41,201 nucleotides of DNA from positions 1 through 41,201 of the forward strand of contig NZ_FOCV01000041.1 in the NCBI RefSeq assembly GCF_900110205.1, in the 5' to 3' direction. The notes beneath the pieces are model-generated. The model saw only the letters and a list, made by a program, of their open reading frames with translations, did no database searches and was not told where the DNA came from. Position 1 is the stretch's first letter, and every line of letters starts with the position of its first letter. This document shows, in pieces, positions 1 through 7,787 of this stretch. Position numbers and translations under genes: made by a program. Source of the DNA: Rhizobium tibeticum. GTDB taxonomy: Bacteria; Pseudomonadota; Alphaproteobacteria; Rhizobiales; Rhizobiaceae.

Positions 1-93
1 ACCGTCAAGACATCCGATAGGAGCCGTATGCGGTAGTGCCGCACGTACGGATCTGGCCGGGGGGCGATGGGCAACCATCGTCCCTACCGGGAC
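1..93 (+). mobile_element. 3' end of a group II intron (domains V and VI)
   Basis: Positions 21-54 form a 34-nt element with the classic domain V fold: it opens with GAGCCGTATGCGG, closes with CCGCACGTACGG, and has a short hairpin loop. Positions 56-93 fold as domain VI: GGGGCGATGG (61-70) pairs with CCATCGTCCC (75-84) around a GCAA tetraloop, and CCGG 57-60 pairs with CCGG 87-90, leaving T85-A86 bulged. A86 lies seven bases before position 93, where the branch-point adenosine of such introns belongs, so the 3' splice site is placed after the terminal AC at 93. The reverse-transcriptase gene and domains I-IV would lie upstream, outside the window. The layout suits an RmInt1-like rhizobial intron, but the class is an inference. 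Confidence 0.8.
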
Positions 94-383
94 CCACTCA
101 CCCGAGACAGAACAATCATCAGAGTACGCCGATCTGCCGGGATCGCTAGTCGGACCAAAGTCCGAAAAAGAAAACATCGAGGGGAGGTTCAGCAGCTGGG
201 CGCACGCAGGCAACGCTGTCGAGAACCTTACCCCTCAACGCATCCTGCCCTAGGGGACAGGACACCAGTGGGACTTCAGGCTCGCTTTGGAGGTTTACCT
301 GAAGTCGTCCGAGTGCCAAAGATGCGCATCATTGGCACAACAGTTATTATACGCTCATGGCATCGGGTTGGGGAGAGGATTCG
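94..383. other. Intron 3' flank, no gene recognised
   Basis: This stretch follows the intron splice site and should be the 3' exon of whatever the intron entered. Open frames exist but have no recognisable protein signature, no convincing ribosome site and an arginine-rich shadow composition. No terminal inverted repeat or transposase motif was seen. Confidence 0.4.
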
Positions 384-644
384 TCACGACCGATCGTGGT
401 CGGATGCGCCAAAATAGGATAGCACCTCCTCCTCAAGCTCGAGGCAGCGTTGCTCGTATTCCTTCAGGAGTACCTTGTTGCCTCCCTCTGCACGCAACTT
501 GTCGCGGAACCTGACGGCGTCACCGTAGTTCTCGATATCTTCGATCCACCAATGGGCGCTAGGGGCATAGGGCCGGAGACGTGGGTGGCGCATCAGAAGC
601 ACCGCCAATCCATAGCGAAAGCTGTTGAAGCGTGGGTTTTCCAT
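384..644 (-). CDS. Small hypothetical protein, 86 aa
   Basis: The protein is not recognised. It begins MENPRFNSFRYGLAVLLM and has normal soluble-protein composition: an N-terminal hydrophobic patch (about residues 9-18), an aromatic core with WW near residue 32, and a charged, probably helical C-terminal half (about residues 45-75) rich in Lys, Glu and Leu. There is no signal peptide or clear membrane span. The ribosome site before the ATG is weak. It is kept because codon use looks coding and the opposite frames look like shadows. It stands alone between the intron flank and another small leftward gene. Function unknown. Confidence 0.5.
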   Translation of the reverse strand: MENPRFNSFRYGLAVLLMRHPRLRPYAPSAHWWIEDIENYGDAVRFRDKLRAEGGNKVLLKEYEQRCLELEEEVLSYFGASDHDRS

Positions 645-805
645 GTTTCAAAGCCGTCACGGATGAGGCTCTGCGAACAGGAGAGAACACAGAGCTTCGT
701 GCAGTTGAGCTGATGTCGAGGGACATCGACATCCTGGGCAAAACGCGGCTATCCAAGATTAGTTCCAGATCGCAGCGTCAGCCCGCGAGTCGAGCATCCT
801 TCGCT

Positions 806-1060
806 CTATGAACGCGAGCAAGTTGGGCTTCTAAGAACTCTCAACTGATTGCCGGGAAGAAGTTCGATGACCTTCTGGTGCGTCAGATTGATCAGTACGT
901 CGAAGATCTCGGTTTCCGTGAACCCTTGGGCGACCAATGGCTGTCCTATCTCGTACAGATTGAGGACTGCCTTTACCTTTGGGAGAAGCGCCATCACGGC
1001 GGCTTGGGTTTCCTGGTCCCGCGTCATTGCAACCGATTTTCGAGCGGTTGATACGTTCAT
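806..1060 (-). CDS. Small hypothetical protein, 84 aa
   Basis: Not recognised by name. The ATG at 1060 (MNVSTARKSVAMTRD) is preferred over an upstream start at 1090 because a GGTGG element precedes it. The sequence reads as a compact helical protein: a basic N-terminus, a helix around QAAVMALLPKVKAVLNLYE, then a FTETEIFDVLINL segment typical of a small helix-turn-helix or helical bundle, and a variable tail. No cysteines or metal motifs are arranged as a site. It lies leftward like the gene at 384-644, with an uninformative 160-base gap between them. Confidence 0.5.
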   Translation of the reverse strand: MNVSTARKSVAMTRDQETQAAVMALLPKVKAVLNLYEIGQPLVAQGFTETEIFDVLINLTHQKVIELLPGNQLRVLRSPTCSRS

Positions 1061-2028
1061 ATTGCCACCGTCAGTTCGAACAGTCTGCAAAAAGAACCCC
1101 CGCTGTCGCGGCTGCGAGGGCAGAGGCGAGAGTTGGGCCTTGAGGGGTTTCGTTTCTCAAGGCTGGGCCTCAACGCTCGACGCTGCATTTTTGTTCCCGC
1201 TCCATATCGCGGTGTGGTCAAATTCAACTGTTGCACCTTCTCGTAGGTCCCTTCCACCAGCCGAGACGCCGAGCGTGGCGTCGGCGTCCATCCGTGGTGG
1301 GGCGAGATGGTTTGTCACTGCCACGGTATGTGGTTGATGGCCCAGATCCACTGACCATTTCTTGGGGTGGTGAGATCGAGCACTATCCGTCCGAATTCCG
1401 AATCGCCATCCCACGCGGCAAAATCCTGATGACCTTTCACCTGGCGACGTTTCTCGCCAACGATATTTCGGTTGATATTCGGGCATTTCATTTCGCTATA
1501 GGGGCAACAAGCAAACGGCCCGCTGCCGCCGGGGCAAACGGGCCGCAGTGCTAAGGAGCACTGGCGCTCTGGGGGATGCGCCGCGGATAAATGTGGGCCT
1601 TTGCGTGTTTTCGGTCAATGACGAGGTGTGGGCTGCGCTGACTTTCGTGACGAGACGCCGCACTAGCATCGCTGCAGCGAGCTTCTTATCTTCATTCCAT
1701 GAAACCAAAGACCCCAATAGCTCTTGGCATAACCGCCTTTATCTGCCTGGCGTGCGCGCTGTTGATCACAGTTTCCATACTTGGCCATACCGTCGCAATT
1801 CCGCCTGTATAGCGTCCCGTCAGAAAGAGCCCCGCATGGGGTACCAAGCGGGGCGAGGAAGAGGGACTGTGGAAAGGGGCACACGCGAGCGAAGTGACAA
1901 ATCTCGCGTTTCCTGCTCCTTAACGCTTTCACTTTCGCTTGGTTCCGCCGGGTTTGTATTCGCTCATCGTCACATCAAGTTAATTGTCTTTTTGCGCATT
2001 CCTTGATGTAATTATCTCAAAAGACTTG
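1061..2028. other. Long stretch without a supported gene; two GC-rich hairpins
   Basis: No frame here has a recognisable domain plus ribosome site. Two strong inverted repeats are visible. CGGCCCG at 1516-1522 pairs with CGGGCCG at 1539-1545, and GCCCCGC at 1829-1835 pairs with GCGGGGC at 1848-1854. Neither is followed by a T tract, so neither is called a terminator. A looser repeat, ACATCAAG near 1971 and CTTGATGT near 2003, sits just before the ligD fragment and could mark a rearrangement edge. Confidence 0.45.
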
Positions 2029-2761
2029 GCGTGGGCACGGCCATCCTGGACGGCGAGGCAGTTGTTCTCGACGAGGAGGGCAGGCCGCACTTTGGTCGGC
2101 TCCAAAATTCCCTCGGTGGGCGCGGCGGCAAGTTGCCCGCCGGTAATGCGATCATGTTCGCGTTCGATCTCCTCTACTTCGACGGCCATGACATCCGGAA
2201 CATGGAGTTGTCGTCACGCCGGTTCTTCCTGGAGTCACTGCTTCGGAACGAGGAGGAGCGATCCGCCTCTCGGAGGAAGTCGATGGCGACGGCCGCGAGA
2301 TCTTTGCTGCGGCCTGTGAACATGGCCTCGAGGGCATCATCGCCAAGAACAAGGACAGTACCTATCGCTCCGGCCGGCTTGGTGACTGGGTAAAGGTGAA
2401 GTGCGTCCAGTCTGACAGCTTCATCGTCGTGGGTTACGAGCTCTCGACCGTAGCCAGATCGGGGATTGGCAGCCTGCTACTCGCCGCTCGCAGGGGCAGT
2501 GGTTGGGCCTATGTTGGCAACGTCGGAACCGGCTTCAACGAGCGCAGCGCGGAGTACCTGCGGAAGACGCTCGATCGGATCAAGCGAAAGACGCCACCTG
2601 TCGAATACAGCGATCGACGAAAAAACCTCGTTTGGGTTCAGCCGACACTCATCGCTGAGATGGAATATCGCGCCTGGGACGCATGACGGCAAGCTCCGCC
2701 ACGCGTCCTATAAGGGGTTGCGAGAGAGCAGGATAATGCTGCCGTATTCGAACTAGAATAG
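2029..2761 (+). pseudogene. ligD: ATP-dependent DNA ligase D (LigD) ligase-domain remnant
   Basis: The conceptual protein, read across frames, shows the 3' part of a bacterial NHEJ-type ATP-dependent ligase. It has AILDGEAVVLDEEG, then AFDLLYFDG (motif IIIa), EGIIAK (motif IV) and WVKVK (motif V), followed by the OB-fold domain ending HDGKLRHASYKGLRE. The catalytic KxDG lysine motif, the 5' region and any polymerase or nuclease domains are missing. Three frame changes are needed: near 2255 (after the segment LLRNEE), near 2677 (one extra base before HDGKL) and near 2722, after which the natural-looking end QDNAAVFELE stops at 2759-2761. It cannot make an active ligase. No Ku gene is present in the window. 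Confidence 0.85.
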
Positions 2762-2771
2762 ATTGCCTCGG

Positions 2772-3104
2772 TCAAACAAACCTAAAAAGTACGTTTGCCT
2801 CGTCCGCGGCCAAAAGAAATGCCCACTGAGCTTCTTCTTGGGTTACCAAGCCCGTTGCTGTGCCAGCGCAGGCTTCCATCGCCGATATGAACGCTGCGCC
2901 GCTGTTAACTGGCCAATCTGAAAACAGCAGATCCAGTGCGTCCTCCGCTGACGCGATAGTGTAGAACGAGTTGTTGCGTTCTACGATTACGATCAGCCAC
3001 CCCGGTGCTGACACTCGTCCTCCGATCCCCCTGCAAAAATGGTGGATCGCACAGTTAGCCAGCGTTTGACATGAGGGGAGAAAAATCCTCACCCGGCGAT
3101 CCAC
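2772..3104 (-). CDS. DUF982 family protein, about 110 aa
   Basis: The C-terminal 80 residues match the rhizobial DUF982 pattern: an ERNNSFYTIASAEDALDLLFSDWP segment (an SxxDALxxLxxWP signature), then a G-x-x-F-xx-A helix with a cysteine (AMEACAGT), then an EEAQWAFLLAADEANV helix. The family is small, expanded in rhizobial plasmids and of unknown function. I prefer the GTG at 3104 (VDRRVRIFLPS) because GGAGG lies eight bases upstream at 3113-3117; the same frame stays open to 3182. The gene follows the 3139-3360 gene by 34 bases in the same direction, so the two are probably co-transcribed. Confidence 0.8.
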   Translation of the reverse strand: MDRRVRIFLPSCQTLANCAIHHFCRGIGGRVSAPGWLIVIVERNNSFYTIASAEDALDLLFSDWPVNSGAAFISAMEACAGTATGLVTQEEAQWAFLLAADEANVLFRFV

Positions 3105-3138
3105 TCTGTGAACCTCCACAGTGAGGCGTTGTTCCACG

Positions 3139-3360
3139 CTATTTGCCAGCTGAGGCCGGAAGGCGAAGAAGTAGCAATTCAAGTAACTCAGGGGCTGTTA
3201 ACGTCGGAAATTGCCACAACAGATCGATGGCAACACCTGCGGCCGTCTGCACCGAAAGGCTGTTCGGGTCAGTTCGGGTCGTCCCGCACCACCCCTGGAG
3301 GGAGGCGGTGACAGTTTCGAGTTCGTTGTCGCTGAGGTCCGCGTTGGTGAGAAAGTTCAT
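3139..3360 (-). CDS. Small hypothetical protein, 73 aa
   Basis: The ATG at 3360 (MNFLTNADLSDNELETV) has an AGGAG ribosome site seven bases upstream, which decides this start over one further out. The protein is acidic at the N-terminus and ends with a leucine-rich amphipathic helix (PTLTAPELLELLLLRLPASAGK). It has no signal peptide or known motif. It is the first gene of a probable two-gene unit with the DUF982 gene just downstream; several rhizobial DUF982 genes sit among such small orphans. Function unknown. Confidence 0.6.
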   Translation of the reverse strand: MNFLTNADLSDNELETVTASLQGWCGTTRTDPNSLSVQTAAGVAIDLLWQFPTLTAPELLELLLLRLPASAGK

Positions 3361-3562
3361 CGAACGGCTCCTGCCCAAGGCAAGAGCACTTAAAATCTCT
3401 CAAGCAGCCCTGCCCGGGAAACGATGAGCCGACCCCCTGTATGATACGCCCCCTACGGAGCGCACGAAAGCAAATAACCCCTATGTGAGACATACCGGAA
3501 AAAACATAGTGATCGGGAAAGCAGTGGGTCTGCTTCATAATCCCGCAACGGTCTGATTTAGC

Positions 3563-3835
3563 TCAATTGCCGTACTCCGGCATGGCGACAACCGAAGCTG
3601 GGCACTGGGTGCGAAGGATGTCGGAGACCCACATCATTCCATAAGGGCTATCTACGCCCTTGGTCTCCAGGAGGCCCCCTAGAATGCAGACCGACTTGTG
3701 CTCCACAAAAATTGCTGTAGCGGCCATACCCATATTTCTGCAAGCAGTTGAGAAAGATGGCTCCGAAAAACTAAGACCCGCGTCGTGGCTAACTCTAAGC
3801 AGAGGGCCGAGTTCCTTTTTCCTCGCTCCAACCAC
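3563..3835 (-). CDS. Doubtful small hypothetical protein
   Basis: The frame encodes up to 90 residues ending GMMWVSDILRTQCPASVVAMPEYGN. The middle (ATAIFVEHKSVCILGGLL) looks like a beta-strand core, and codon use is plausible. No good ribosome site precedes any of the possible ATG codons (3835, or the MGMAATAIF start further in). It may be the 3' remnant of a longer gene whose 5' part was lost in the poorly coding sequence at 3.84-4.35 kb. Confidence 0.3.
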   Translation of the reverse strand: MVGARKKELGPLLRVSHDAGLSFSEPSFSTACRNMGMAATAIFVEHKSVCILGGLLETKGVDSPYGMMWVSDILRTQCPASVVAMPEYGN

Positions 3836-4353
3836 GTGCTTGCCGCGAAGGTACTTGGAAGAAGTTCTTGTAAGCGATCCGATCCAAGATCCACGTGCTG
3901 CTTAGTACCCGTTGGCCGCGGACGCTCTCAACAAGAGCTCGGCGACGCCTTTTCCGGCCCCGACTTCGATCGGGACCATCAGTTGTTGAATTTCGGACCG
4001 ACGCTCGCGGCGCGGTCCAGGTTGATCGCACGGACACCCTTCTTGAAGGGATTGTAGTCAATCATCGCATTTTGGCGTATTGCCCAGTACTCGGTCGCGA
4101 CGGACAGATGCTCGCGAGGAAGGTCCCAGAGGCCGCGACGGATAGGCACGGGCGTCGAACTGGTAGCTCACGGCGGAGGCGGACCGAAGCCAGGCGCTTG
4201 GGCCACGTACTGTCGAGATGATCGGTGATATCGAAAACCCGGCGGATCGAACGGCCAACCGTCCTTCCGGCCTCGCCATCACTGCATCCGGAAAAGAACA
4301 TGCTAACGAGAAGCGAGCCGTGCCGCACAGAAAACGGCACTCGCACGCCATGT
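3836..4353. other. Non-coding or degraded stretch
   Basis: All frames here are short, arginine/serine-rich and overlapping on both strands, the usual look of non-coding high-GC sequence. No domain, ribosome site or repeat was identified. It may hold a degraded gene too altered to name. Confidence 0.4.
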
Positions 4354-4379
4354 GGAACCGGTTCTTGCGGCTCGGCGTT
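4354..4379 (+). promoter_or_regulatory. Candidate EcfG/RpoE2 general-stress promoter
   Basis: GGAAC at 4354-4358 and CGTT at 4376-4379 are separated by 17 bases, matching the alphaproteobacterial general-stress sigma-factor consensus (GGAAC, 16-17 bases, CGTT). It ends 27 bases before the start codon of the iron permease-family gene, which leaves room for a short leader. Confidence 0.7.
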
Positions 4380-4406
4380 TACTGTCCGCCGAGTCGGGAG
4401 ATTTAA

Positions 4407-4823
4407 ATGTCAGAACATGCCACATCTAACTTCTTTTCTAAATTCGCAAGCGCGGTAGCGGAATGGTCCGGTCGCCCAGCAACGTTTGCAACGGCAGTCG
4501 CACTCGTTCTTGTCTGGGCGATTTCCGGACCGTTCTTCGGCTTCAGCGAGACTTGGCAATTGGTGATTAACACCGGCACCACCATCATTACCTTCCTGAT
4601 GGTCTTCGTTCTTCAGAACTCCCAGAACCGTGATGGCAAGGCGCTGCAGGCCAAGTTGGACGAACTCATCCTTACATCGCAGGCACAAAACAAGTTTGTC
4701 GGCATCGAAAAGCTCGGGGAAGACGAGCTTCGTGATCTGAGTCGGAAACTGGCGGAGAAGGCCGACTGCGTCGAGGGTGTGGCCGACCAACGAGCGGGTG
4801 GCGAAAGCCAGCTATCTGTATAA
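4407..4823 (+). CDS. Low-affinity iron permease family protein
   Basis: This 138-aa protein matches the low-affinity iron/cation permease family (Pfam Iron_permease) in length and layout. It has a cytoplasmic N-terminus with FSKFASAVAEWSGRP, one membrane span at about residues 27-45 (FATAVALVLVWAISGPFF), a second at about 52-70 (LVINTGTTIITFLMVFVLQNSQ), and an amphipathic cytoplasmic tail containing DGKALQAKLDELI. In this family the QNSQNRDxxAxQxKLDELI stretch is the hallmark. Substrate transport is assigned by homology only; bacterial members are often just stress-associated inner-membrane proteins. A general-stress-type promoter stands directly upstream. The last 20 residues look variable. 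Confidence 0.88.
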   Translation: MSEHATSNFFSKFASAVAEWSGRPATFATAVALVLVWAISGPFFGFSETWQLVINTGTTIITFLMVFVLQNSQNRDGKALQAKLDELILTSQAQNKFVGIEKLGEDELRDLSRKLAEKADCVEGVADQRAGGESQLSV

Positions 4824-5137
4824 GTCGCCGTAGCCGGCGAATGGAGACCACGGCTCTCTTAAGGTTCCGATTGTGCGCTCGACAACTCTCCGGCTTGTTG
4901 GATCGCCGCAGAACGTGCGCGCTGCTGTTCAACTGACCTTTATGGGCCGCCAGGTTCTCGCATCTGGCGGACCTTCTCAAACGACCTGATGTCAGTTCCA
5001 ACCACGAGCCGTCTGCTTCCATTGGCGCAGCGTAAATCGACGCCGTATGGAGCCTACCGGCGATTAGTCCGTTGCAGTCCAGTTCTCAGCACTCGAGATC
5101 TGGAGCGCAAATCGATTCCCCGCGATCGCAAGGACGT
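4824..5137. other. Intergenic region without a supported gene
   Basis: It lies between two convergent genes. No T-tract hairpin was recognised, and all frames are short with shadow-type composition. Nothing further is seen. Confidence 0.4.
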
Positions 5138-5437
5138 TCACATCCGATCAATGAAGAACGCCCGAACCACGATCTCATCTTGCTCAAGCTCAACTTGCAG
5201 CCGACATCGATAGTCGAGCCACCATGCGCGGTCGAAGACGCCGGACATGACCTCTACAACAACTATCCGATCTCGCTCAATTCCCGCGCCATCGTCCCAA
5301 AGCCCTTCGGCGGGCGCGTTAACATGCAGGGTGACGCCGCCGAACTTCTCGATCAACTGCCCCCGAACGTCGGCGAGTATCGTTCGGAAATCAACTTCCT
5401 CGACGACTGGAAGCAGGATTTGGATCAGATAGCCCAT
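5138..5437 (-). CDS. Hypothetical protein, 99 aa
   Basis: The protein reads MGYLIQILLPVVEE, then DFRTILADVRGQLIEKFGGVTLHVNAPAEGLW, then a strand-rich segment (RIVVVEVM) and a C-terminal helix with LEQDEIVVRAF. This looks like a small ferredoxin-like alpha/beta fold found as an orphan in rhizobia; no function is known to me. A TTG at 5464 would lengthen it by nine residues. The ATG at 5437 is preferred because the candidate promoter at 5467-5492 would start transcription near 5461, almost on top of that TTG. Confidence 0.7.
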   Translation of the reverse strand: MGYLIQILLPVVEEVDFRTILADVRGQLIEKFGGVTLHVNAPAEGLWDDGAGIERDRIVVVEVMSGVFDRAWWLDYRCRLQVELEQDEIVVRAFFIDRM

Positions 5438-5466
5438 GGCGATGATCGCTGTTGCTGATAGCAATC

Positions 5467-5492
5467 AAACTGCGAGCCGCACGTTGTGTTCC
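5467..5492 (-). promoter_or_regulatory. Candidate EcfG/RpoE2 promoter for the 5138-5437 gene
   Basis: On the minus strand GGAAC (5488-5492) is followed after 17 bases by GTTT (5467-5470). The expected transcription start is near 5461, about 24 bases before the ATG at 5437. Spacing and sequence fit the general-stress consensus, and the site decides between two possible starts of the gene. Confidence 0.6.
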
Positions 5493-5847
5493 GTCCGATG
5501 CCAACCCGATTGGTGCGCTTTCTCGGTCCTCACGCTACGAAATGACTACGGCCGCTGATGCCGGATAAGGGGTCACCAGCCAAACACATGCCCTTTCGCA
5601 ACATATTTTCCTAGCAGTTGCCCCTGGATACGATCTGCCGTTCTCGAAGGATGCGACGCCTTAATCCGCGACACACTGCCGGCGACCGAGACAGAGCGAA
5701 CTCACGTGAAAAGCACAGGCTGGCCTGCTTCTGCGAAGCCGATCGCAAGTCGAAGGAGGCAATGCAAAAACGAACGGCGCTCGCAGGCTCCAGCCGCTGC
5801 GGATGGCTTGGTTGCGGCGACACGCAACGATCGAAAGGAGGCTGGTA
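5493..5847. other. Intergenic region without a supported gene
   Basis: Several overlapping arginine/cysteine-rich frames occur on both strands, none with a recognisable motif or consistent ribosome site. It separates two leftward small genes. No repeat or terminator was identified. Confidence 0.4.
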
Positions 5848-6066
5848 TCACTCGCCTTCGATCGTTCGACCAAGCTTCCGAAGGTACGCGACAATCTCCT
5901 TCTTCAGATGTGTTACGTTGCCAAATCGATCCAGAACTTCGTCTGACTTCGATGATGTGCCATTGATCGTGCGGGCGATCACATAGGCATCCGGACCAAC
6001 AACCACGATATCGCCGCCCGCCTCGATAACGGCATCGACGTAGGCTTTCGCAAGATCTGTCCCCAT
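5848..6066 (-). CDS. Small hypothetical protein, 72 aa
   Basis: The protein starts MGTDLAKAYVDAVIEAGGDIVVVGPDAYVIAR and ends HLKKEIVAYLRKLGRTIEGE. It has alternating helix and strand segments and charged composition, with no signal peptide. The VVVGPDAYVIAR stretch looks like a beta hairpin, followed by a lysine-rich helix. A GGGA element lies a few bases before the ATG. Not recognised; coding judged likely from composition and the clean start. Confidence 0.6.
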   Translation of the reverse strand: MGTDLAKAYVDAVIEAGGDIVVVGPDAYVIARTINGTSSKSDEVLDRFGNVTHLKKEIVAYLRKLGRTIEGE

Positions 6067-6132
6067 CTACGTTCCCAGGTTGGATGTGTCGGTCTGCACT
6101 AGAGGGCCATCCCGTTTGCGGACCTTCATTTC

Positions 6133-6606
6133 CTACCGCGTGGCACCCAAGACAAACGCGATTGCTGCCACAATCGCAACGGCCGTTAGCGGGCTTTCTT
6201 TCACCCGCTCCTCCAGATCGGTCAAAAACGATTTTCCTTGCGCCTTCGCCAGCCGGACCGACCCTGATGCAAGCTCAGACACAGATTCCGAAAGGCGTGC
6301 TGCTTCGGAGCGCAGTGCGCGCACTTCTGCTCCGCCAAAGTCGCTTGCTTGACGGCTCCGCGATTCTAACGCTTCCTCCACTAATGGCTCTTCCGATTCA
6401 TTGGGCTGCGCCTTTACACGCTGCGCTTCTTCCTGGTCGGTACGGCCTGCGGGGATGCTTGTTCGTGTGATGGAAACCGGATCGGACGCCGGGAAGGTGT
6501 CTTCCAGTCCCTTGTCCAACTCTCCTTTCTTAGCTTTACGGAGCTGCCGTGCCTGCTCGCGTTTCATTGATTCAACCGCAGGCGATGTTTCATTCGGGCT
6601 GGCCAT
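6133..6606 (-). CDS. DUF883/ElaB-like membrane-anchored protein, 157 aa
   Basis: The N-terminal 25 residues are basic and helical (MKREQARQLRKAKKGELDKG). Next comes EDTFPASDPVSITRTS, a short motif seen in other small rhizobial proteins. A long amphipathic, probably coiled-coil helix follows (about 90-135, EVRALRSEAARLSESVSELASG), then the ERVKESPLTAVAIVAAIAFVLGATR tail. That tail resembles ElaB/YqjD proteins, in which a conserved V-(R/K)-E-x-P precedes a single C-terminal membrane anchor; those bind inner membrane and ribosomes in enterobacteria. The ATG at 6606 has GAAGGA upstream. The frame runs upstream without a stop into a second protein, discussed as a frameshift fusion. Confidence 0.75.
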   Translation of the reverse strand: MASPNETSPAVESMKREQARQLRKAKKGELDKGLEDTFPASDPVSITRTSIPAGRTDQEEAQRVKAQPNESEEPLVEEALESRSRQASDFGGAEVRALRSEAARLSESVSELASGSVRLAKAQGKSFLTDLEERVKESPLTAVAIVAAIAFVLGATR

Positions 6607-6894
6607 CTTCTTTTCCTTCGCGTTCATCTGAACTGGCTGCAAAATCGCTCGTATCCCCGTCCTCGATGTTTCCAAGGCTAGAGCGTCGTACTCATTGACG
6701 CTTCCGCCGCTGTCACGCGCGCCGAAGGCCGAAAGTTGCACCATCATCACCTTCGCATGGTCGATCGCAGTCTGGACATTGAGTTTGGGATCCTCGTCGC
6801 TCATGCGAACAGATCCTACCTCGCCGCCTTCACCGATGACGTCGGCCTTCAGCGCGGTGCCGTCGCGGGTAACTTTGGTGTCCATGACTTGCAT
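6590..6894 (-). pseudogene. Small hypothetical protein gene with a C-terminal frameshift
   Basis: The start at 6894 (MQVMDTKVTRDGTALKADVIG) has AAGGAG five bases upstream and an EcfG-type promoter beyond it. The first about 70 residues are well formed: VRMSDEDPKLNVQTAIDHAKVM, then QLSAFGARDSGGSVNEYDA. After the alanine near 6680 the current frame loses its natural ending and runs on into the downstream gene. One base over, the sequence reads SLGNIEDGDTSDFAASSDE and stops at 6590-6592, overlapping the start codon of the next gene. The best reading is a one-base deletion near 6680 that fused two overlapping genes into one 254-codon frame. Confidence 0.6.
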
Positions 6895-6917
6895 GAGTAC
6901 TCCTTCCACTGGGACAC

Positions 6918-6942
6918 AACTCCGGTCGAGCGCCGGGGTTCC
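6918..6942 (-). promoter_or_regulatory. Candidate EcfG/RpoE2 promoter
   Basis: On the minus strand GGAAC (6938-6942) and GTT (6918-6920) are 17 bases apart. The element ends 24 bases before the ATG at 6894, the same geometry as the other candidate general-stress promoters in the window. It would drive the 6590-6894 gene and the DUF883-like gene behind it. Confidence 0.65.
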
Positions 6943-7014
6943 GCAAAAGTCGTCGGTAAGCCGACTAATGCATCTTTTTGGAATCTTGTGCGTTATGCGC
7001 AGCACAATCGAAGT

Positions 7015-7167
7015 ATGCGATCCCATTGCAAAAGGGGAACTCATGGATATGCCGGAACAGGCAAGCACTACATCCGCCGCGCTGACCACGACCGCTTCAG
7101 GAGGGCTGTCGATGTCAGCAAACCGCTGTCGGCCGACCACCGTCGCAAGGCGAAGAATGACGCCTAG
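7015..7167 (+). CDS. Possible small basic protein, 50 aa
   Basis: The frame begins MRSHCKRGTHGYAGTGKHYIR and ends AVDVSKPLSADHRRKAKNDA. The C-terminal half has the regular charge pattern of a real small basic protein, and it ends 48 bases before the next rightward gene. The ribosome site at this ATG is weak, and a competing overlapping frame starts at a better-placed ATG near 7044. Assignment is tentative. Confidence 0.4.
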   Translation: MRSHCKRGTHGYAGTGKHYIRRADHDRFRRAVDVSKPLSADHRRKAKNDA

Positions 7168-7214
7168 TCGGACGACGACGGCCCGGGCAACGATCAGAGG
7201 AAGGAAACATTGAC

Positions 7215-7643
7215 ATGAGCGCGATCCGGCCACGAGCGCCCGACTTCGACACCGACGAAGAGCTACAGGAGCATCTCGCTCTCCTTGAGACCGATACGCC
7301 GTCCGACGAAGACATATCGGTTCCAGAAGACTTCCGCCGGGACAGGCGCACATTCGAGGATGTGCGGGCCGATATCGAGACTGTGCGGGATGAGATGAAC
7401 CATCTTCGGGCTCGCCTGGCCATCCTAACTCGCCAGGCGGAAATCGCGATCAGATCACGGGCCGAATGGGCAGATGCCAGCGCACATGCTCAACTCGGCG
7501 AATACCCGTGGGCGAAGCTGGTAGGTGCCATGGCGGGAAGCTTCGCGCTGACACGGCTGGCGAGAAGGCTTCCCTTTGGAAGGTTTGCGACGGCGGCCGC
7601 ACCGCTCATTCTGGCAGCTCTTAGCAAACGAGCCGCTCGTTAA
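7215..7643 (+). CDS. Small membrane-anchored protein with coiled coil, 142 aa
   Basis: The ATG has a GGAAGGAAA ribosome site. Residues 1-45 are acidic and probably disordered (DFDTDEELQEHLALLETDTPSDEDISVPEDF). Residues 46-90 form a predicted coiled coil (RRTFEDVRADIETVRDEMNHLRARLAILTRQ). Residues 97-142 carry a hydrophobic C-terminal segment (LVGAMAGSFALTRLARRLPFGRF, then TAAAPLILAALSKRAAR). The architecture parallels the divergent DUF883-like gene: soluble helix plus C-terminal anchor. This suggests a related role in the envelope or at the membrane, but no specific function is known. Confidence 0.75.
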   Translation: MSAIRPRAPDFDTDEELQEHLALLETDTPSDEDISVPEDFRRDRRTFEDVRADIETVRDEMNHLRARLAILTRQAEIAIRSRAEWADASAHAQLGEYPWAKLVGAMAGSFALTRLARRLPFGRFATAAAPLILAALSKRAAR

Positions 7644-7787
7644 TGCGTTGCCTCATCAACAGCTCGCTCAATCGACGGCGGCCAGACGGCGTCCTTCCAT
7701 GTTGTCCGTTATGGTTCGTCAAGGCCGACTAGCTGCTTTGCGGAGGTCGGCCTTGTCATACCGAAATGCTCTACCGAGGGGAGTTGA

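Noticed and set aside
506..530. GGAAC-N17-GTT match on the plus strand
   Set aside because: It lies inside the 384-644 coding sequence with no rightward gene behind it. It shows that such matches also occur by chance.
1516..1545. GC-rich hairpin as a terminator
   Set aside because: No T tract follows and no gene ends nearby.
6895..7353. N-terminal extension of the DUF883-like reading frame
   Set aside because: It lies opposite the start of the 7215-7643 gene and across promoter DNA. Good ribosome sites at 6894 and 6606 make it unnecessary.
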